NCBI GenBank assembly: GCA_900470195.1
Contig: UEIJ01000023.1
Location: 407,296-471,295, forward strand
Direction of reading: 5' to 3'
DNA length: 64,000 nucleotides
Origin: Hyphomicrobiales bacterium
Lineage (GTDB): Bacteria > Pseudomonadota > Alphaproteobacteria > Rhizobiales > Rhizobiaceae
The notes beneath the pieces were generated by a model. The model saw only the letters and a list, made by a program, of their open reading frames with translations, was not told the origin of the DNA and searched no databases. This document shows, piece after piece, positions 36,327 through 44,218 of the stretch; the first letter of the stretch is position 1; every line of letters starts with the position of its first letter. A program made the position numbers and the translations under genes.

Positions 36327-37481
36327 TTAGAACCTCTGAAGTTTCAAGCTATATGATGACCCGGAAACAGACTGGAACCGAAAGAACCACGCTGGAGGGA
36401 TCATGATGGAGAAGTTTGCTGAAGCGCCGCTCGATGCCGAAGCTCCTGCAATCTGCTCGAAAGCAGATCCATTTGCGCTGATTTCTGCGATTGCTTGACC
36501 ACCTGCTATAATAGACCCGGTTATCATCACCGGTTTGCCAGTCGCATTCTGCCAAACGTATCCAGTGTTGACGATTGTCGTGCTGAAATAGCCAGCGGCC
36601 TGAAAAGGAACCCATGCCTGCGCGACCGCCTGAATACGGCTTTCAATTTGCGCCCCGGTAAACACCTTGTAGGATGCATTTGAACCGGAAATATCCGCTG
36701 GAAGACCTTCGAAGAGGTTCCCTTTGTTCCAAGCAATGGCACCGTTCATTTTAAAGGCGTTGTAGCCACCGCCTTCAATCGAGAAGGAATTCCATACCGC
36801 ACCGGCAAACGTATAGGTCTCAATCTTCGCAAAGTTGGTCGTGGTGTCGACGTAAAAAATTGCGGCTGCACTGCCAGCGGCGTTCGCCAGTCGATATTGA
36901 GGAACACCGTCAGCCTTAATAGTAAGCTGAGTTTTGAACTCGTTGATACCGGTGAAAATGTTGTTCCCTGCGAGCGCGGCTTTCAGTGCGCCAAGATCAT
37001 CAACGTACTTTTTGGTTGCTGGATGAAGATTATCTGTCGGCGCGCCGGAAAGAACTAACGGGCCGGTCATTGTTCCGCCAGCAAGTTTCAGATAGTCGTT
37101 GATGCCAGCATAGAGCGTATCGAAGTAGGTTTTCAGCGTACTCTTGATCTTGCTCCACAACACCCGCTTTGGCTTGTTGGTATCGGCGCTGTCTGAGATT
37201 GCAAAGCCGTCAGCATCGACCGGCGTTTCCTTCTCAGGAGCGCCAGTTATCGTTGACGTGATTTTTTCGTCAACTTCAGTGGTGCTGTAAACATCGAGAT
37301 TGTTGCGCGCCTGCGTGGCACTTGCCCCGCCCGTTCCGCCCGTCGCCACAGATCGCGGCTGATTAAGATCAAACGCAATATCTTCAAGCGGCGTGTTGTG
37401 CTGCTGCGCTTCGATGGTTTCGCCAGTCACCGCCTCGTAGACTGGCGGCAGCGAATAAACGCCTTGTCCGTTGCGGGGCAT
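36327..37481 (-). CDS. Tail fibre protein
   Basis: A 384-residue fibre-like protein. The N-terminal part (about 1-60) contains RSVATGGTGGASATQARNNL, a motif common at the start of phage fibre shafts. The middle has KLAGGTMTGPLVLSGAPTDNLHPATKKYVDD, the collar repeat typical of fibres. The C-terminal region is beta-rich with Ser/Gly/Ala repeats and should bind the receptor. It begins with GGAAGG upstream of ATG and a small hairpin (37492-37508) just before that site. Headed by copy B of the 21-bp motif. Confidence 0.85.
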   Translation of the reverse strand: MPRNGQGVYSLPPVYEAVTGETIEAQQHNTPLEDIAFDLNQPRSVATGGTGGASATQARNNLDVYSTTEVDEKITSTITGAPEKETPVDADGFAISDSADTNKPKRVLWSKIKSTLKTYFDTLYAGINDYLKLAGGTMTGPLVLSGAPTDNLHPATKKYVDDLGALKAALAGNNIFTGINEFKTQLTIKADGVPQYRLANAAGSAAAIFYVDTTTNFAKIETYTFAGAVWNSFSIEGGGYNAFKMNGAIAWNKGNLFEGLPADISGSNASYKVFTGAQIESRIQAVAQAWVPFQAAGYFSTTIVNTGYVWQNATGKPVMITGSIIAGGQAIAEISANGSAFEQIAGASASSGASANFSIMIPPAWFFRFQSVSGSSYSLKLQRF

Positions 37482-37529
37482 TGGCTTCCTTCCAGATTAA
37501 ATATCTGGTTGGATTGTTGGAAAATAACC

Positions 37530-37550
37530 GCGAAAGAGAGAGGCACTTGC
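37530..37550 (-). promoter_or_regulatory. 21-bp phage motif, copy B (upstream of tail fibre)
   Basis: GCGAAAGAGAGAGG followed by CACTTGC; the only copy with C at position 15. It lies 48 bases upstream of the tail fibre ATG, in the gap facing the divergent lipoprotein gene. Confidence 0.6.
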
Positions 37551-37612
37551 GCTTTCGGGGCTTTATTTTCCCCTTATGTTCTGGCAGGATTCATTTGACT
37601 ATGGGGGATTTC

Positions 37613-37963
37613 ATGAAGCTTACCATTGCTATTTGTCTTTGCGTTCTTTCGCTCGCAGCCTGTCAAACAAAGCCCATCGAACAAATGAGCTATACTGAAG
37701 TCAAGGTGCTCGCCGGAGAAATTCAGAAGCGTTGCTATGCTCAAGGCGTAAAGCCTAACACTCGCGAGTATGATATATGTATTCGTCAAGAGATTGGACG
37801 GGAACAGTCAACCCGCGTTGCAAACAGGCAGCGCCAGATTGCATTTGGTGAAGCAATGAGCGAAGCTGGTGCAAACATGCAGCGTAACGCTGCGATGAAT
37901 AGGCCCGTAAACTGCACGTCATCGCGTGGTTATGGCACAACAATCAACACGACTTGTTATTGA
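37613..37963 (+). CDS. Prophage-borne lipoprotein on the opposite strand (possible moron)
   Basis: A 116-residue lipoprotein with signal MKLTIAICLCVLSLAAC (lipobox LAAC, Cys 17). The charged helical body has cysteines (EIQKRCYAQGVKPNTREYDICIRQEIGREQ) and a Cys-containing tail. ATG 37613 has GGGGGA upstream. It is one of a few plus-strand genes in a minus-strand phage, placed at a break between late blocks, so it may be expressed in the lysogen. No family recognised; possible roles in envelope alteration or exclusion are guesses from location and topology. Confidence 0.65.
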   Translation: MKLTIAICLCVLSLAACQTKPIEQMSYTEVKVLAGEIQKRCYAQGVKPNTREYDICIRQEIGREQSTRVANRQRQIAFGEAMSEAGANMQRNAAMNRPVNCTSSRGYGTTINTTCY

Positions 37964-38190
37964 TGAATGATATAGACCACGACCCTTATGAGCCAAAGAT
38001 TGACCGCCGCCCCTTCCCATGGTGGGCAGCTTGGCTTGTCGTCGGTTTGATCTGGACCGGTTACCTCGCCTATCATAAGCTTGATCTATGGTCGCTCGCT
38101 GTTGGTGGGTTAACAGTGGGCATGTTGGCATCGTGGGCAATAGACAAGACTGGAAACCGCGTCCCAGATAGCTGGAAGACCAGACGCTAA
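37963..38190 (+). CDS. Small membrane protein coupled to the prophage lipoprotein
   Basis: A 75-residue protein whose ATG overlaps the stop of the lipoprotein gene (TGATG), so the two are co-translated. Two hydrophobic segments are visible (WWAAWLVVGLIWTGYLAYH and LWSLAVGGLTVGMLASWAI), with short charged ends (NDIDHDPYEPKIDRRP; GNRVPDSWKTRR). Two-gene lipoprotein plus membrane-protein units at module edges are typical of accessory genes. Its stop overlaps the convergent ejection-protein stop by 4 bases. Function unknown. Confidence 0.6.
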   Translation: MNDIDHDPYEPKIDRRPFPWWAAWLVVGLIWTGYLAYHKLDLWSLAVGGLTVGMLASWAIDKTGNRVPDSWKTRR

Positions 38191-40235
38191 TTCAGCGCCC
38201 GGTTTCCTCCTGCGGCCACACCCAAATTCATTATAGTGTTGATAAGGGCGCGTCGGTTCGCATCACTGACCCCCTTGAGGGTGGCACGGTTCAACGCTTC
38301 AGCGGCACGCTGCGGGTTAGTTTCCATAATGATCTTGGCCACACGCTCGACCACGGCAGGAGGCGTGCCTTTCGCTTCGGTCAAAACTTTTGTTGCAGCG
38401 GCCACCATGGCGTCCTTTATACTGCCGCGCATCAGGCCTGCCATGATCGAAGGATCAAACTTCGCCATGTCGGCCATATCTGCGAGATTATCGGCAGTCT
38501 TCGAACCGCCCATGGCCTCGTTTGCGGTTGTGAACATTTTCTGTTCCCGCGCGATCCTGCGGCCCATCTGCTGCGCTCGATCAGGCATAGCGAAAGCAGG
38601 GAATTCTTGCCCGGTCTTTTCCGAAATCAGCATGCGGGCCTTGTTCGTAGTGGGTGCTGAAGACGCGCTTTCAATACGAGCAATCCAAGGGTCAGCATAA
38701 CCGGAACGAAAAGCCGCCTGCTCGCCAGCAGACAGATCATTGAAAACGCCGATATTATCTGCGGCACGTGCCCGACTGGATGCAGCCTGCGAACCTGTAT
38801 CTATTGCGTCAATAACCTTGCTCTGACTTTTGAAAGTATCGTTTGCAGCACGATATGCTGGCGAAGCGCTTTCCAATGCGGCATCAAGCTGAGAATTCAA
38901 CTGACCGAGAACGCGGGCACGGTTTCCCTGCCCTGCGCGCTTCGCGGCCTCGACAGCATCACTAACGTCCTTTTTGAGCGTCAGTACCCGGTTGAAGTCT
39001 GACAAAATAGATTTGTCATCAGTCATCCGAGCGCGAAAACCCGTCAGAGCGCGCTCAATGCTATCACCTGCAATATCGTCGGCCGGCGAAACAATCTGCT
39101 GTACGCCGGGACGAATAGTATCATCGATATGCTGGATGGCAGACGACAGGTCAACCGAGCCTGCGCTGTTCCGGGCTGCTGCATAGTTTGTATCTGCCAA
39201 GGCGTCACGTGCTGCGGTAAGACTGGTTGCGCGCTGCGCGGCGGTATCGGTCGCCCCGAAACCCTCAGCCACGGTATTAGCAAGCCTGTCACCCTGTCCA
39301 GTCTGTCGGCGCACGAGCGCTTCAATAACTTCCTGCCGGGCATCGTTCGGGGTTCGCGCGACTGTGGAAAGCAGGCGACGGCCATTTAAGCCCATGGCGT
39401 CCGCCACAGTGAACATATCCTGCCCGTCAGCAGCCGCGTTTTCCAGAGCGCGAGAAACCTTGTCAGGTGTTGTTCCAGCGCGCTGCAAAGCTGTATCAAT
39501 AGCGGCGTCAGCATATTTCTGCGGCTGAAGACGTGCAGCAATTGGCGCGATCAATGGCTTTGTTGCAGCGGAAATTCCTGCAATAGCATATGGAGCCGCC
39601 ATACCAGTGACACCGCCAAGTGCCGCGCCTTTGGAGGCTTCAGCGAACCGCCCTTCACCCTCGCCGCTGCCAAAGCCATATGCGCCGCCCATCAGGGCAC
39701 CGTCTATGGCCGACATGGCTGCAAGTCTGTTCAGGCCTGCGCCAGAGTTTGCCGCATTAGCTGCCAAGGATGCACCGTTTTTGGCAAGTGCGGCACCGCC
39801 AGCAAGAGCACCAGTTACCCGGCCGGCTGTTGACGCATATGGATTATAGTTGTCCCGCACTTTCTGTTCGATACGCTGGCGCTGAAGATTGCGGTCATAA
39901 TCTCCGAAATCGCCACCCAGACCAGTAAGCGCGCCCATGCCAGCGGCAAATTCATCTGCCAAGCCAAAGGAAGCCACGTCAGCAACCCCACGCCCGAAGC
40001 TGTCAACACTATGACCGATAGCGCCGAGCGTGGAACGCTTGTTCTGCGATCCGTCACCCTGCGTCATTTGCGAAAGCTGATCGAGCGCGGCCCGATCCTC
40101 ACTTACAGGCGGCGCAGGCGCGGCAGGCTGCTGCGTGGAAAGGTGCTGTTGCAGGAAGCCTATAGCGCCTTGCTCGTCTGGCCCTTCGATAGAGTACACC
40201 TTGCCGTCAGGAGCCTGAATTTTGTAAACTGGCAT
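38187..40235 (-). CDS. Putative internal virion / DNA ejection protein
   Basis: A 682-residue, Ala/Gly-rich, mostly helical protein. The start MPVYKIQAPDGKVYSIEGPDEQGAI is a small beta module found at the N-terminus of many phage ejection-type proteins. Then come a disordered Gln/Pro stretch, glycine-rich hydrophobic stretches (about 140-230, AGGAALAKNGASLAANAANSG) that could insert into membranes, and long helices. Position after the tail genes suits an ejection protein as in P22 or T7-like phages. ATG 40235 overlaps the preceding stop (ATGA); a GTG one codon upstream is possible. Confidence 0.6.
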   Translation of the reverse strand: MPVYKIQAPDGKVYSIEGPDEQGAIGFLQQHLSTQQPAAPAPPVSEDRAALDQLSQMTQGDGSQNKRSTLGAIGHSVDSFGRGVADVASFGLADEFAAGMGALTGLGGDFGDYDRNLQRQRIEQKVRDNYNPYASTAGRVTGALAGGAALAKNGASLAANAANSGAGLNRLAAMSAIDGALMGGAYGFGSGEGEGRFAEASKGAALGGVTGMAAPYAIAGISAATKPLIAPIAARLQPQKYADAAIDTALQRAGTTPDKVSRALENAAADGQDMFTVADAMGLNGRRLLSTVARTPNDARQEVIEALVRRQTGQGDRLANTVAEGFGATDTAAQRATSLTAARDALADTNYAAARNSAGSVDLSSAIQHIDDTIRPGVQQIVSPADDIAGDSIERALTGFRARMTDDKSILSDFNRVLTLKKDVSDAVEAAKRAGQGNRARVLGQLNSQLDAALESASPAYRAANDTFKSQSKVIDAIDTGSQAASSRARAADNIGVFNDLSAGEQAAFRSGYADPWIARIESASSAPTTNKARMLISEKTGQEFPAFAMPDRAQQMGRRIAREQKMFTTANEAMGGSKTADNLADMADMAKFDPSIMAGLMRGSIKDAMVAAATKVLTEAKGTPPAVVERVAKIIMETNPQRAAEALNRATLKGVSDANRRALINTIMNLGVAAGGNRALN

Positions 40236-42436
40236 CACTCAACCCCTATGATGCGGAAGCCGCCATTGTTGGCCGGTGCTGGCGCTTGTGGCTGCTGGAC
40301 AGGCGCGATCTGACCTGCTGCGCCACCGCCAGCCTGCTGCCGGGCGCGCTGAACGCCGGTCGAAACAATCTGTCGAAGCTCATTCAGTGCCTGACGATAA
40401 TCAGCTGGTTTTTGAGCAGCATTCAGACGCGCAATGGCTTGTGTTGCCTTCTGGCCCTCAATCTCAGTGATCTGACCGCCGCCCTTGAGAGAATTAAACG
40501 CCTGCAAGAATGCCTGACCGCCGATCTGATCCATTTTCGATTGAACCCGCGCAGCTTCTGCCGAAACATTCGGCAACCGGCTACTGACCGGCCCCACCAT
40601 GCTGTCAAGGTATGGGTCAGTATCCAGACTGTCGATCATGCCGAGGATGGCATTAGCGTTCGCCTCGACCACTGGCAGGTTTGCCGATGCTTCGCCCTGC
40701 GCCTTGCCTGATGCCCCTTCCGATGCTGCGCCTGCAACATCCTTGGGAATTTGCCCGACAGGCTGGCGCGTGATCGGATCGAGCAAGACAAAATGCGTTC
40801 CGGCATCAAGCTTGATCGGTTCTTTCGACAAAGTGACACCATCAGGCATCTGAGATTGAACAACCTTGCCGTTTTTCCCCAACTGCAACAGAACGGGGTT
40901 CCCGTCCTTGTCCAAGCCGTATTGCGGGTTAAGACCAAGGTCACCTGAAGGTGCGTTGGGGTTCGTCGGAAGGTCGCGAATTTCACCGGTGCGCTGATTA
41001 AACAGCCGGTTATCGTCCAGCTTCGACCAATCAGAAGTTTGACCGCCCCGCGCGATATCCTGCTGAAGTTTCTGCATCTGAAGTTGGCGCATCGGGTCGC
41101 CCTGCTCCATTTGCTTTTGCAACAACGCATTGACCATGGCGCGCTGATTGTCGTTCAGCCATGGGTTTTGCGCTGCCTGCATAAGCTTCTGCACCATAGC
41201 GCCGCGAGCGTCACCGCCCTGCTGGCCTGCAAATGGTTGACCAGTCGGCACAGGTGGGAAAGCGCCTGAGGCGTCGGCAACTTGCTGCGGTGCCTGACCC
41301 TGTGGCGCAAGCGCCCCACCAAGCATCATATCATTCTGCCGCAAGAGAGCATCGCGGATCGCCGCTTTCGGGTCCGCTTGCTGCTGAGGCTGGACAGATG
41401 CCATTTGCTGCGGCTGAGGCTGACCGCCCTGAAAAGGCATGCCAGCGCCTGCCGAAAGCTGCGGATTTCCTGTGAAGTCGTAGGGTGCGATAGCAGGCGC
41501 AGCCTGCTGATCATTGGCCATGGGCTGTAATGCCTGCCGTGGGTCAATCGCCGGGCCGTTAGGTGTCTCAGGCATTGTTTGTGCTGGGATCGGCGCAGCC
41601 GGTGACATTCCAATTGATGGGTCAAGGCTTGCAACCTGCGTTCCCTGTGGCTGTTGCGGGAGATCGATAGACCGCGCAATTGCGCCGACAGAACGCGAAT
41701 AGTTGGGGTCTGTTGCATAACCAGAAGCGCCAAGCGCTTGTAACTGCGCATCCAAGCCCTGCGCTTCCCGCATTGGCCGATAGCGCTTATTGCTCGCAAT
41801 GAAATCAGCATACCCGGCAACGCTATCCTGCGGGCTGGCAAAAGTGCGGAAGCTGTCGTTAATCTTCACGCGCTGACCATTGATGACTTCATGCGTGGTA
41901 AGGTTCTGCCCGCCGCCCTGACCGTGGCTTTTGATGCCAAAGAAGTTGTTGCCCGGCGCTGACTTACCCCATCCGGTTTCCTGCGCAGCCTGCGCAACGA
42001 TAATGCGCGGATCGACACCGATACGCTGCCCATGCTCAATTGCTGCGGGCAAAAGCGTATCAATGAATTTTTGCTTATCGCCAGAAAGGTTGACTGTTTC
42101 AGTGCCAGCAAGCGGCGCTGCCGTGCCAGTCGCCGCCCCACTCGTAGGAGAAGCACCACCAGCAACAGCCGATGGATAAGCCGCACCGCCGCCGAAAAGA
42201 GAACTGAAGTCGATGCCACCAAAAGCCTGATCGGCGCTTTCGCGTCCGGCTTTCTCGCCAGAATTCGCGCGCCGGTTCATGACATTTGCAACTATGCCGT
42301 CACCAAGCGCGTTTAAACCCTCGCCTATCGTTCGCGGGGCACGTGATTGGCCGAGAAGCGCCATAGCAATTTCGCGCTTGCGCTTGATGCTTTCCGGGGT
42401 TTCGCCAGTGTCGCCGCCGAAGATGAACCCAACCAT
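40235..42436 (-). CDS. Virion-associated protein with a glucosaminidase (peptidoglycan hydrolase) domain
   Basis: The 733-residue protein holds a FlgJ/mannosyl-glucosaminidase-type domain at about 115-240: FIDTLLPAAIEHGQRIGVDPRIIVAQAAQETGWGKSAPGNNFFGIKSH, with the catalytic Glu in QETGWG, then SFRTFASPQDSVAGYADFI and KRYRPM. The rest is low-complexity Gln/Pro/Ala (240-420) and helical segments. Such proteins degrade the cell wall locally during DNA entry. The gene overlaps its neighbours by one to four bases on both sides, forming one translational unit with the S74 and ejection genes. Confidence 0.75.
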   Translation of the reverse strand: MVGFIFGGDTGETPESIKRKREIAMALLGQSRAPRTIGEGLNALGDGIVANVMNRRANSGEKAGRESADQAFGGIDFSSLFGGGAAYPSAVAGGASPTSGAATGTAAPLAGTETVNLSGDKQKFIDTLLPAAIEHGQRIGVDPRIIVAQAAQETGWGKSAPGNNFFGIKSHGQGGGQNLTTHEVINGQRVKINDSFRTFASPQDSVAGYADFIASNKRYRPMREAQGLDAQLQALGASGYATDPNYSRSVGAIARSIDLPQQPQGTQVASLDPSIGMSPAAPIPAQTMPETPNGPAIDPRQALQPMANDQQAAPAIAPYDFTGNPQLSAGAGMPFQGGQPQPQQMASVQPQQQADPKAAIRDALLRQNDMMLGGALAPQGQAPQQVADASGAFPPVPTGQPFAGQQGGDARGAMVQKLMQAAQNPWLNDNQRAMVNALLQKQMEQGDPMRQLQMQKLQQDIARGGQTSDWSKLDDNRLFNQRTGEIRDLPTNPNAPSGDLGLNPQYGLDKDGNPVLLQLGKNGKVVQSQMPDGVTLSKEPIKLDAGTHFVLLDPITRQPVGQIPKDVAGAASEGASGKAQGEASANLPVVEANANAILGMIDSLDTDPYLDSMVGPVSSRLPNVSAEAARVQSKMDQIGGQAFLQAFNSLKGGGQITEIEGQKATQAIARLNAAQKPADYRQALNELRQIVSTGVQRARQQAGGGAAGQIAPVQQPQAPAPANNGGFRIIGVE

Positions 42437-43701
42437 TATGCAGCCTCCACGGCTTTGCCGTAATCGACAATGCGAACATCACCGATGCGGCTCACTGCAT
42501 CAGGGTTCACCTGCTCAACTTCCTGTGCAATCAGTCCGATATGGGTCATGCCGTCGCCCTTGTAGTTGTAGGCATAAACCGGAAGCCCGTTGTCCAGCAC
42601 ACCGACGCGGCGGATATTCTCTTTCGCGCGAGCATCAGACAGACCAATCAGCTTGCCGCCCAAGCCGAACAGACCGCCGAGAATGCCGCCTGCATTGGCC
42701 TGATTTTGCTGCCATGCACCAAGGCGGTTCTGATAATCCTGATTGATGATACCAGCCACGTCAGTGGTTGCGATCTGGCTATTAGCCGAATTGACGAAAT
42801 TCGGATTTGTAACCTGAGCGCCAGAAAGAAGGGCCGAGATTTCATTGATCGGCTGATTGCGCTGTTGATACTGTTCCTGAAGCCACTGATTGCGCTGCGC
42901 GTTCTGCGCATTGAACATGGTCTGCTGATCGGCAAATGACTGACCGGCAAGAGCATTATTGCCCTGCGTGGCCTGAAACTGGTTATTCCACATTTGCTGA
43001 TTGGCATTATTGCCGAATGTTGCCTGCTGGTTCGCAAGCTGCGCAAGGCGGGTCTGTTCCTGCCCACCGGCAAGAATGGCCTGCATGCGGGCATCGTTCG
43101 ACGCCTGCGAGTTTTGGTTCATCGCCGTTTCAAAGGCCTTGGAACCCGGCATGATACCCTGATTTGCCAGCCTCTGTTCCAGCGCGGACCGATCTTGCTC
43201 AAGCTGTGGGTTAATGCGCGACATAAGCGCGTCTTCAACCTTCTGCCGGTCGGCGCTGAAATCATCGGTGTAACTGGTCTGAAGCTGCGGCCCGCCCGTA
43301 AACTGCTGATACTGCGGCAGGTTGAAATTTCCAGTATTGCCCGCTGCCGGTGCGCCATTCAGATTGAAGGGCTGGCCCAACAGATCATTAAGGCGCGAAG
43401 ACTGAGAATTCGCAAGCTTGCCAAGGTTCAGGTTGGTAGCGTCTTCCTGATCCTTGATAGCCTGCTGCTGCGCCGAAAGCTGCTGCGTGGCTGTAAACTG
43501 CGGTATATCGTAGGTTTTCCCGGTGTACGGGTCGTAATACTGCCTATTGCCCGTCTGGGAATAGGTCAGCGATCCGTCAGGCGTGACCTGATTGATATTG
43601 TTCAGATACGAATTTGCAACCGCCGTTCCAATATTGGTGCCGGTCTGGGCTGCGCTCGTTTCCTTCGGATCAGGGGATTTTGGAGCCTTGCTCTTACCCA
43701 C
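42436..43701 (-). CDS. Gln/Asn-rich structural protein with C-terminal S74 intramolecular chaperone domain
   Basis: The 421-residue protein starts at GTG 43701 with GGAG nine bases upstream; the frame is open to 43803 but overlaps copy C of the phage motif. The body (about 30-330) is rich in Gln and Asn (QQQRNQ, NNANQQMWNNQFQATQGNNAL). The C-terminus from SDARAKENIRRVG to HIGLIAQEVEQVNPDAV (about 350-421) is the peptidase S74 chaperone, which usually trimerises and then cleaves itself from fibres or spikes. Here it is fused to a helical Q/N-rich body, which is unusual for a fibre. Confidence 0.75.
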   Translation of the reverse strand: MGKSKAPKSPDPKETSAAQTGTNIGTAVANSYLNNINQVTPDGSLTYSQTGNRQYYDPYTGKTYDIPQFTATQQLSAQQQAIKDQEDATNLNLGKLANSQSSRLNDLLGQPFNLNGAPAAGNTGNFNLPQYQQFTGGPQLQTSYTDDFSADRQKVEDALMSRINPQLEQDRSALEQRLANQGIMPGSKAFETAMNQNSQASNDARMQAILAGGQEQTRLAQLANQQATFGNNANQQMWNNQFQATQGNNALAGQSFADQQTMFNAQNAQRNQWLQEQYQQRNQPINEISALLSGAQVTNPNFVNSANSQIATTDVAGIINQDYQNRLGAWQQNQANAGGILGGLFGLGGKLIGLSDARAKENIRRVGVLDNGLPVYAYNYKGDGMTHIGLIAQEVEQVNPDAVSRIGDVRIVDYGKAVEAA

Positions 43702-43747
43702 GGCATATTCTCCGGCCAGTTCATCACATGACCGAAGAATGAATTTT

Positions 43748-44218
43748 TCAGTGCGAAAGACTGAGGGACTTGCGATTGAAGCGGCTTGCCTTCCAATCGT
43801 CATCTGTCAGGGTGAAAATGAATTCGTTCTGGTCCCTGCCCCGAAGCCGGGGAATGAGGACTTCAGAAAATCCGTATGCACGCGCAATGCGGATCATAGG
43901 CGTATTGCGTTCCGAGACGCGCATAACGACCATCTGACAACCAGCATCGTCAAAGACATAATCGAACATGCGCTGTAAAACTGGCCTTGTCAGCCACCGG
44001 CGCGACAAAGATGCGGCAGACATTTCTATGACACCGGCGCGCGGCTCGTAATTGTGAAACACGACTGCACCAGCCAAACCGCCGTGATCTTCGCTCACTC
44101 CCATGGCAACGGCACTGTCACCAAAGCCAAGGCCTGAGCCGCCGATCTGCTTATCAACGAAAGCACACAGGTGAGCGCGCAAAAGCGGGTTACTGCTATC
44201 ACCCCAGACAATATTCAT
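43748..44218 (-). CDS. GNAT-family acetyltransferase-like protein
   Basis: A 156-residue protein with a GNAT fold pattern: AMGVSEDHGGLAGAVVFHNYEPRAGVIEMSAAS, then SRRWLTRPVLQRMFDYVFDDAGCQMVVMRVSERNTPMIRIARAYGFSEVLIPRLRG. The last part matches the acetyl-CoA loop and the C-terminal strand of phage GNAT proteins often found between tail genes. Substrate unknown. The end of the reading frame (SLSLSH) is encoded by copy C of the 21-bp motif. Its start overlaps the tail-hub gene stop (ATGA). Confidence 0.72.
   Translation of the reverse strand: MNIVWGDSSNPLLRAHLCAFVDKQIGGSGLGFGDSAVAMGVSEDHGGLAGAVVFHNYEPRAGVIEMSAASLSRRWLTRPVLQRMFDYVFDDAGCQMVVMRVSERNTPMIRIARAYGFSEVLIPRLRGRDQNEFIFTLTDDDWKASRFNRKSLSLSH
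43753..43773 (-). promoter_or_regulatory. 21-bp phage motif, copy C (upstream of the S74 protein)
   Basis: Identical to copy A. It lies inside the final codons of the GNAT gene and 51 bases upstream of the GTG start of the S74 gene. Confidence 0.6.

Noticed and set aside
43701..43803. N-terminal extension of the S74 gene
   Set aside because: It would translate through the GNAT gene end and the 21-bp motif; the GTG at 43701 has a good ribosome site.
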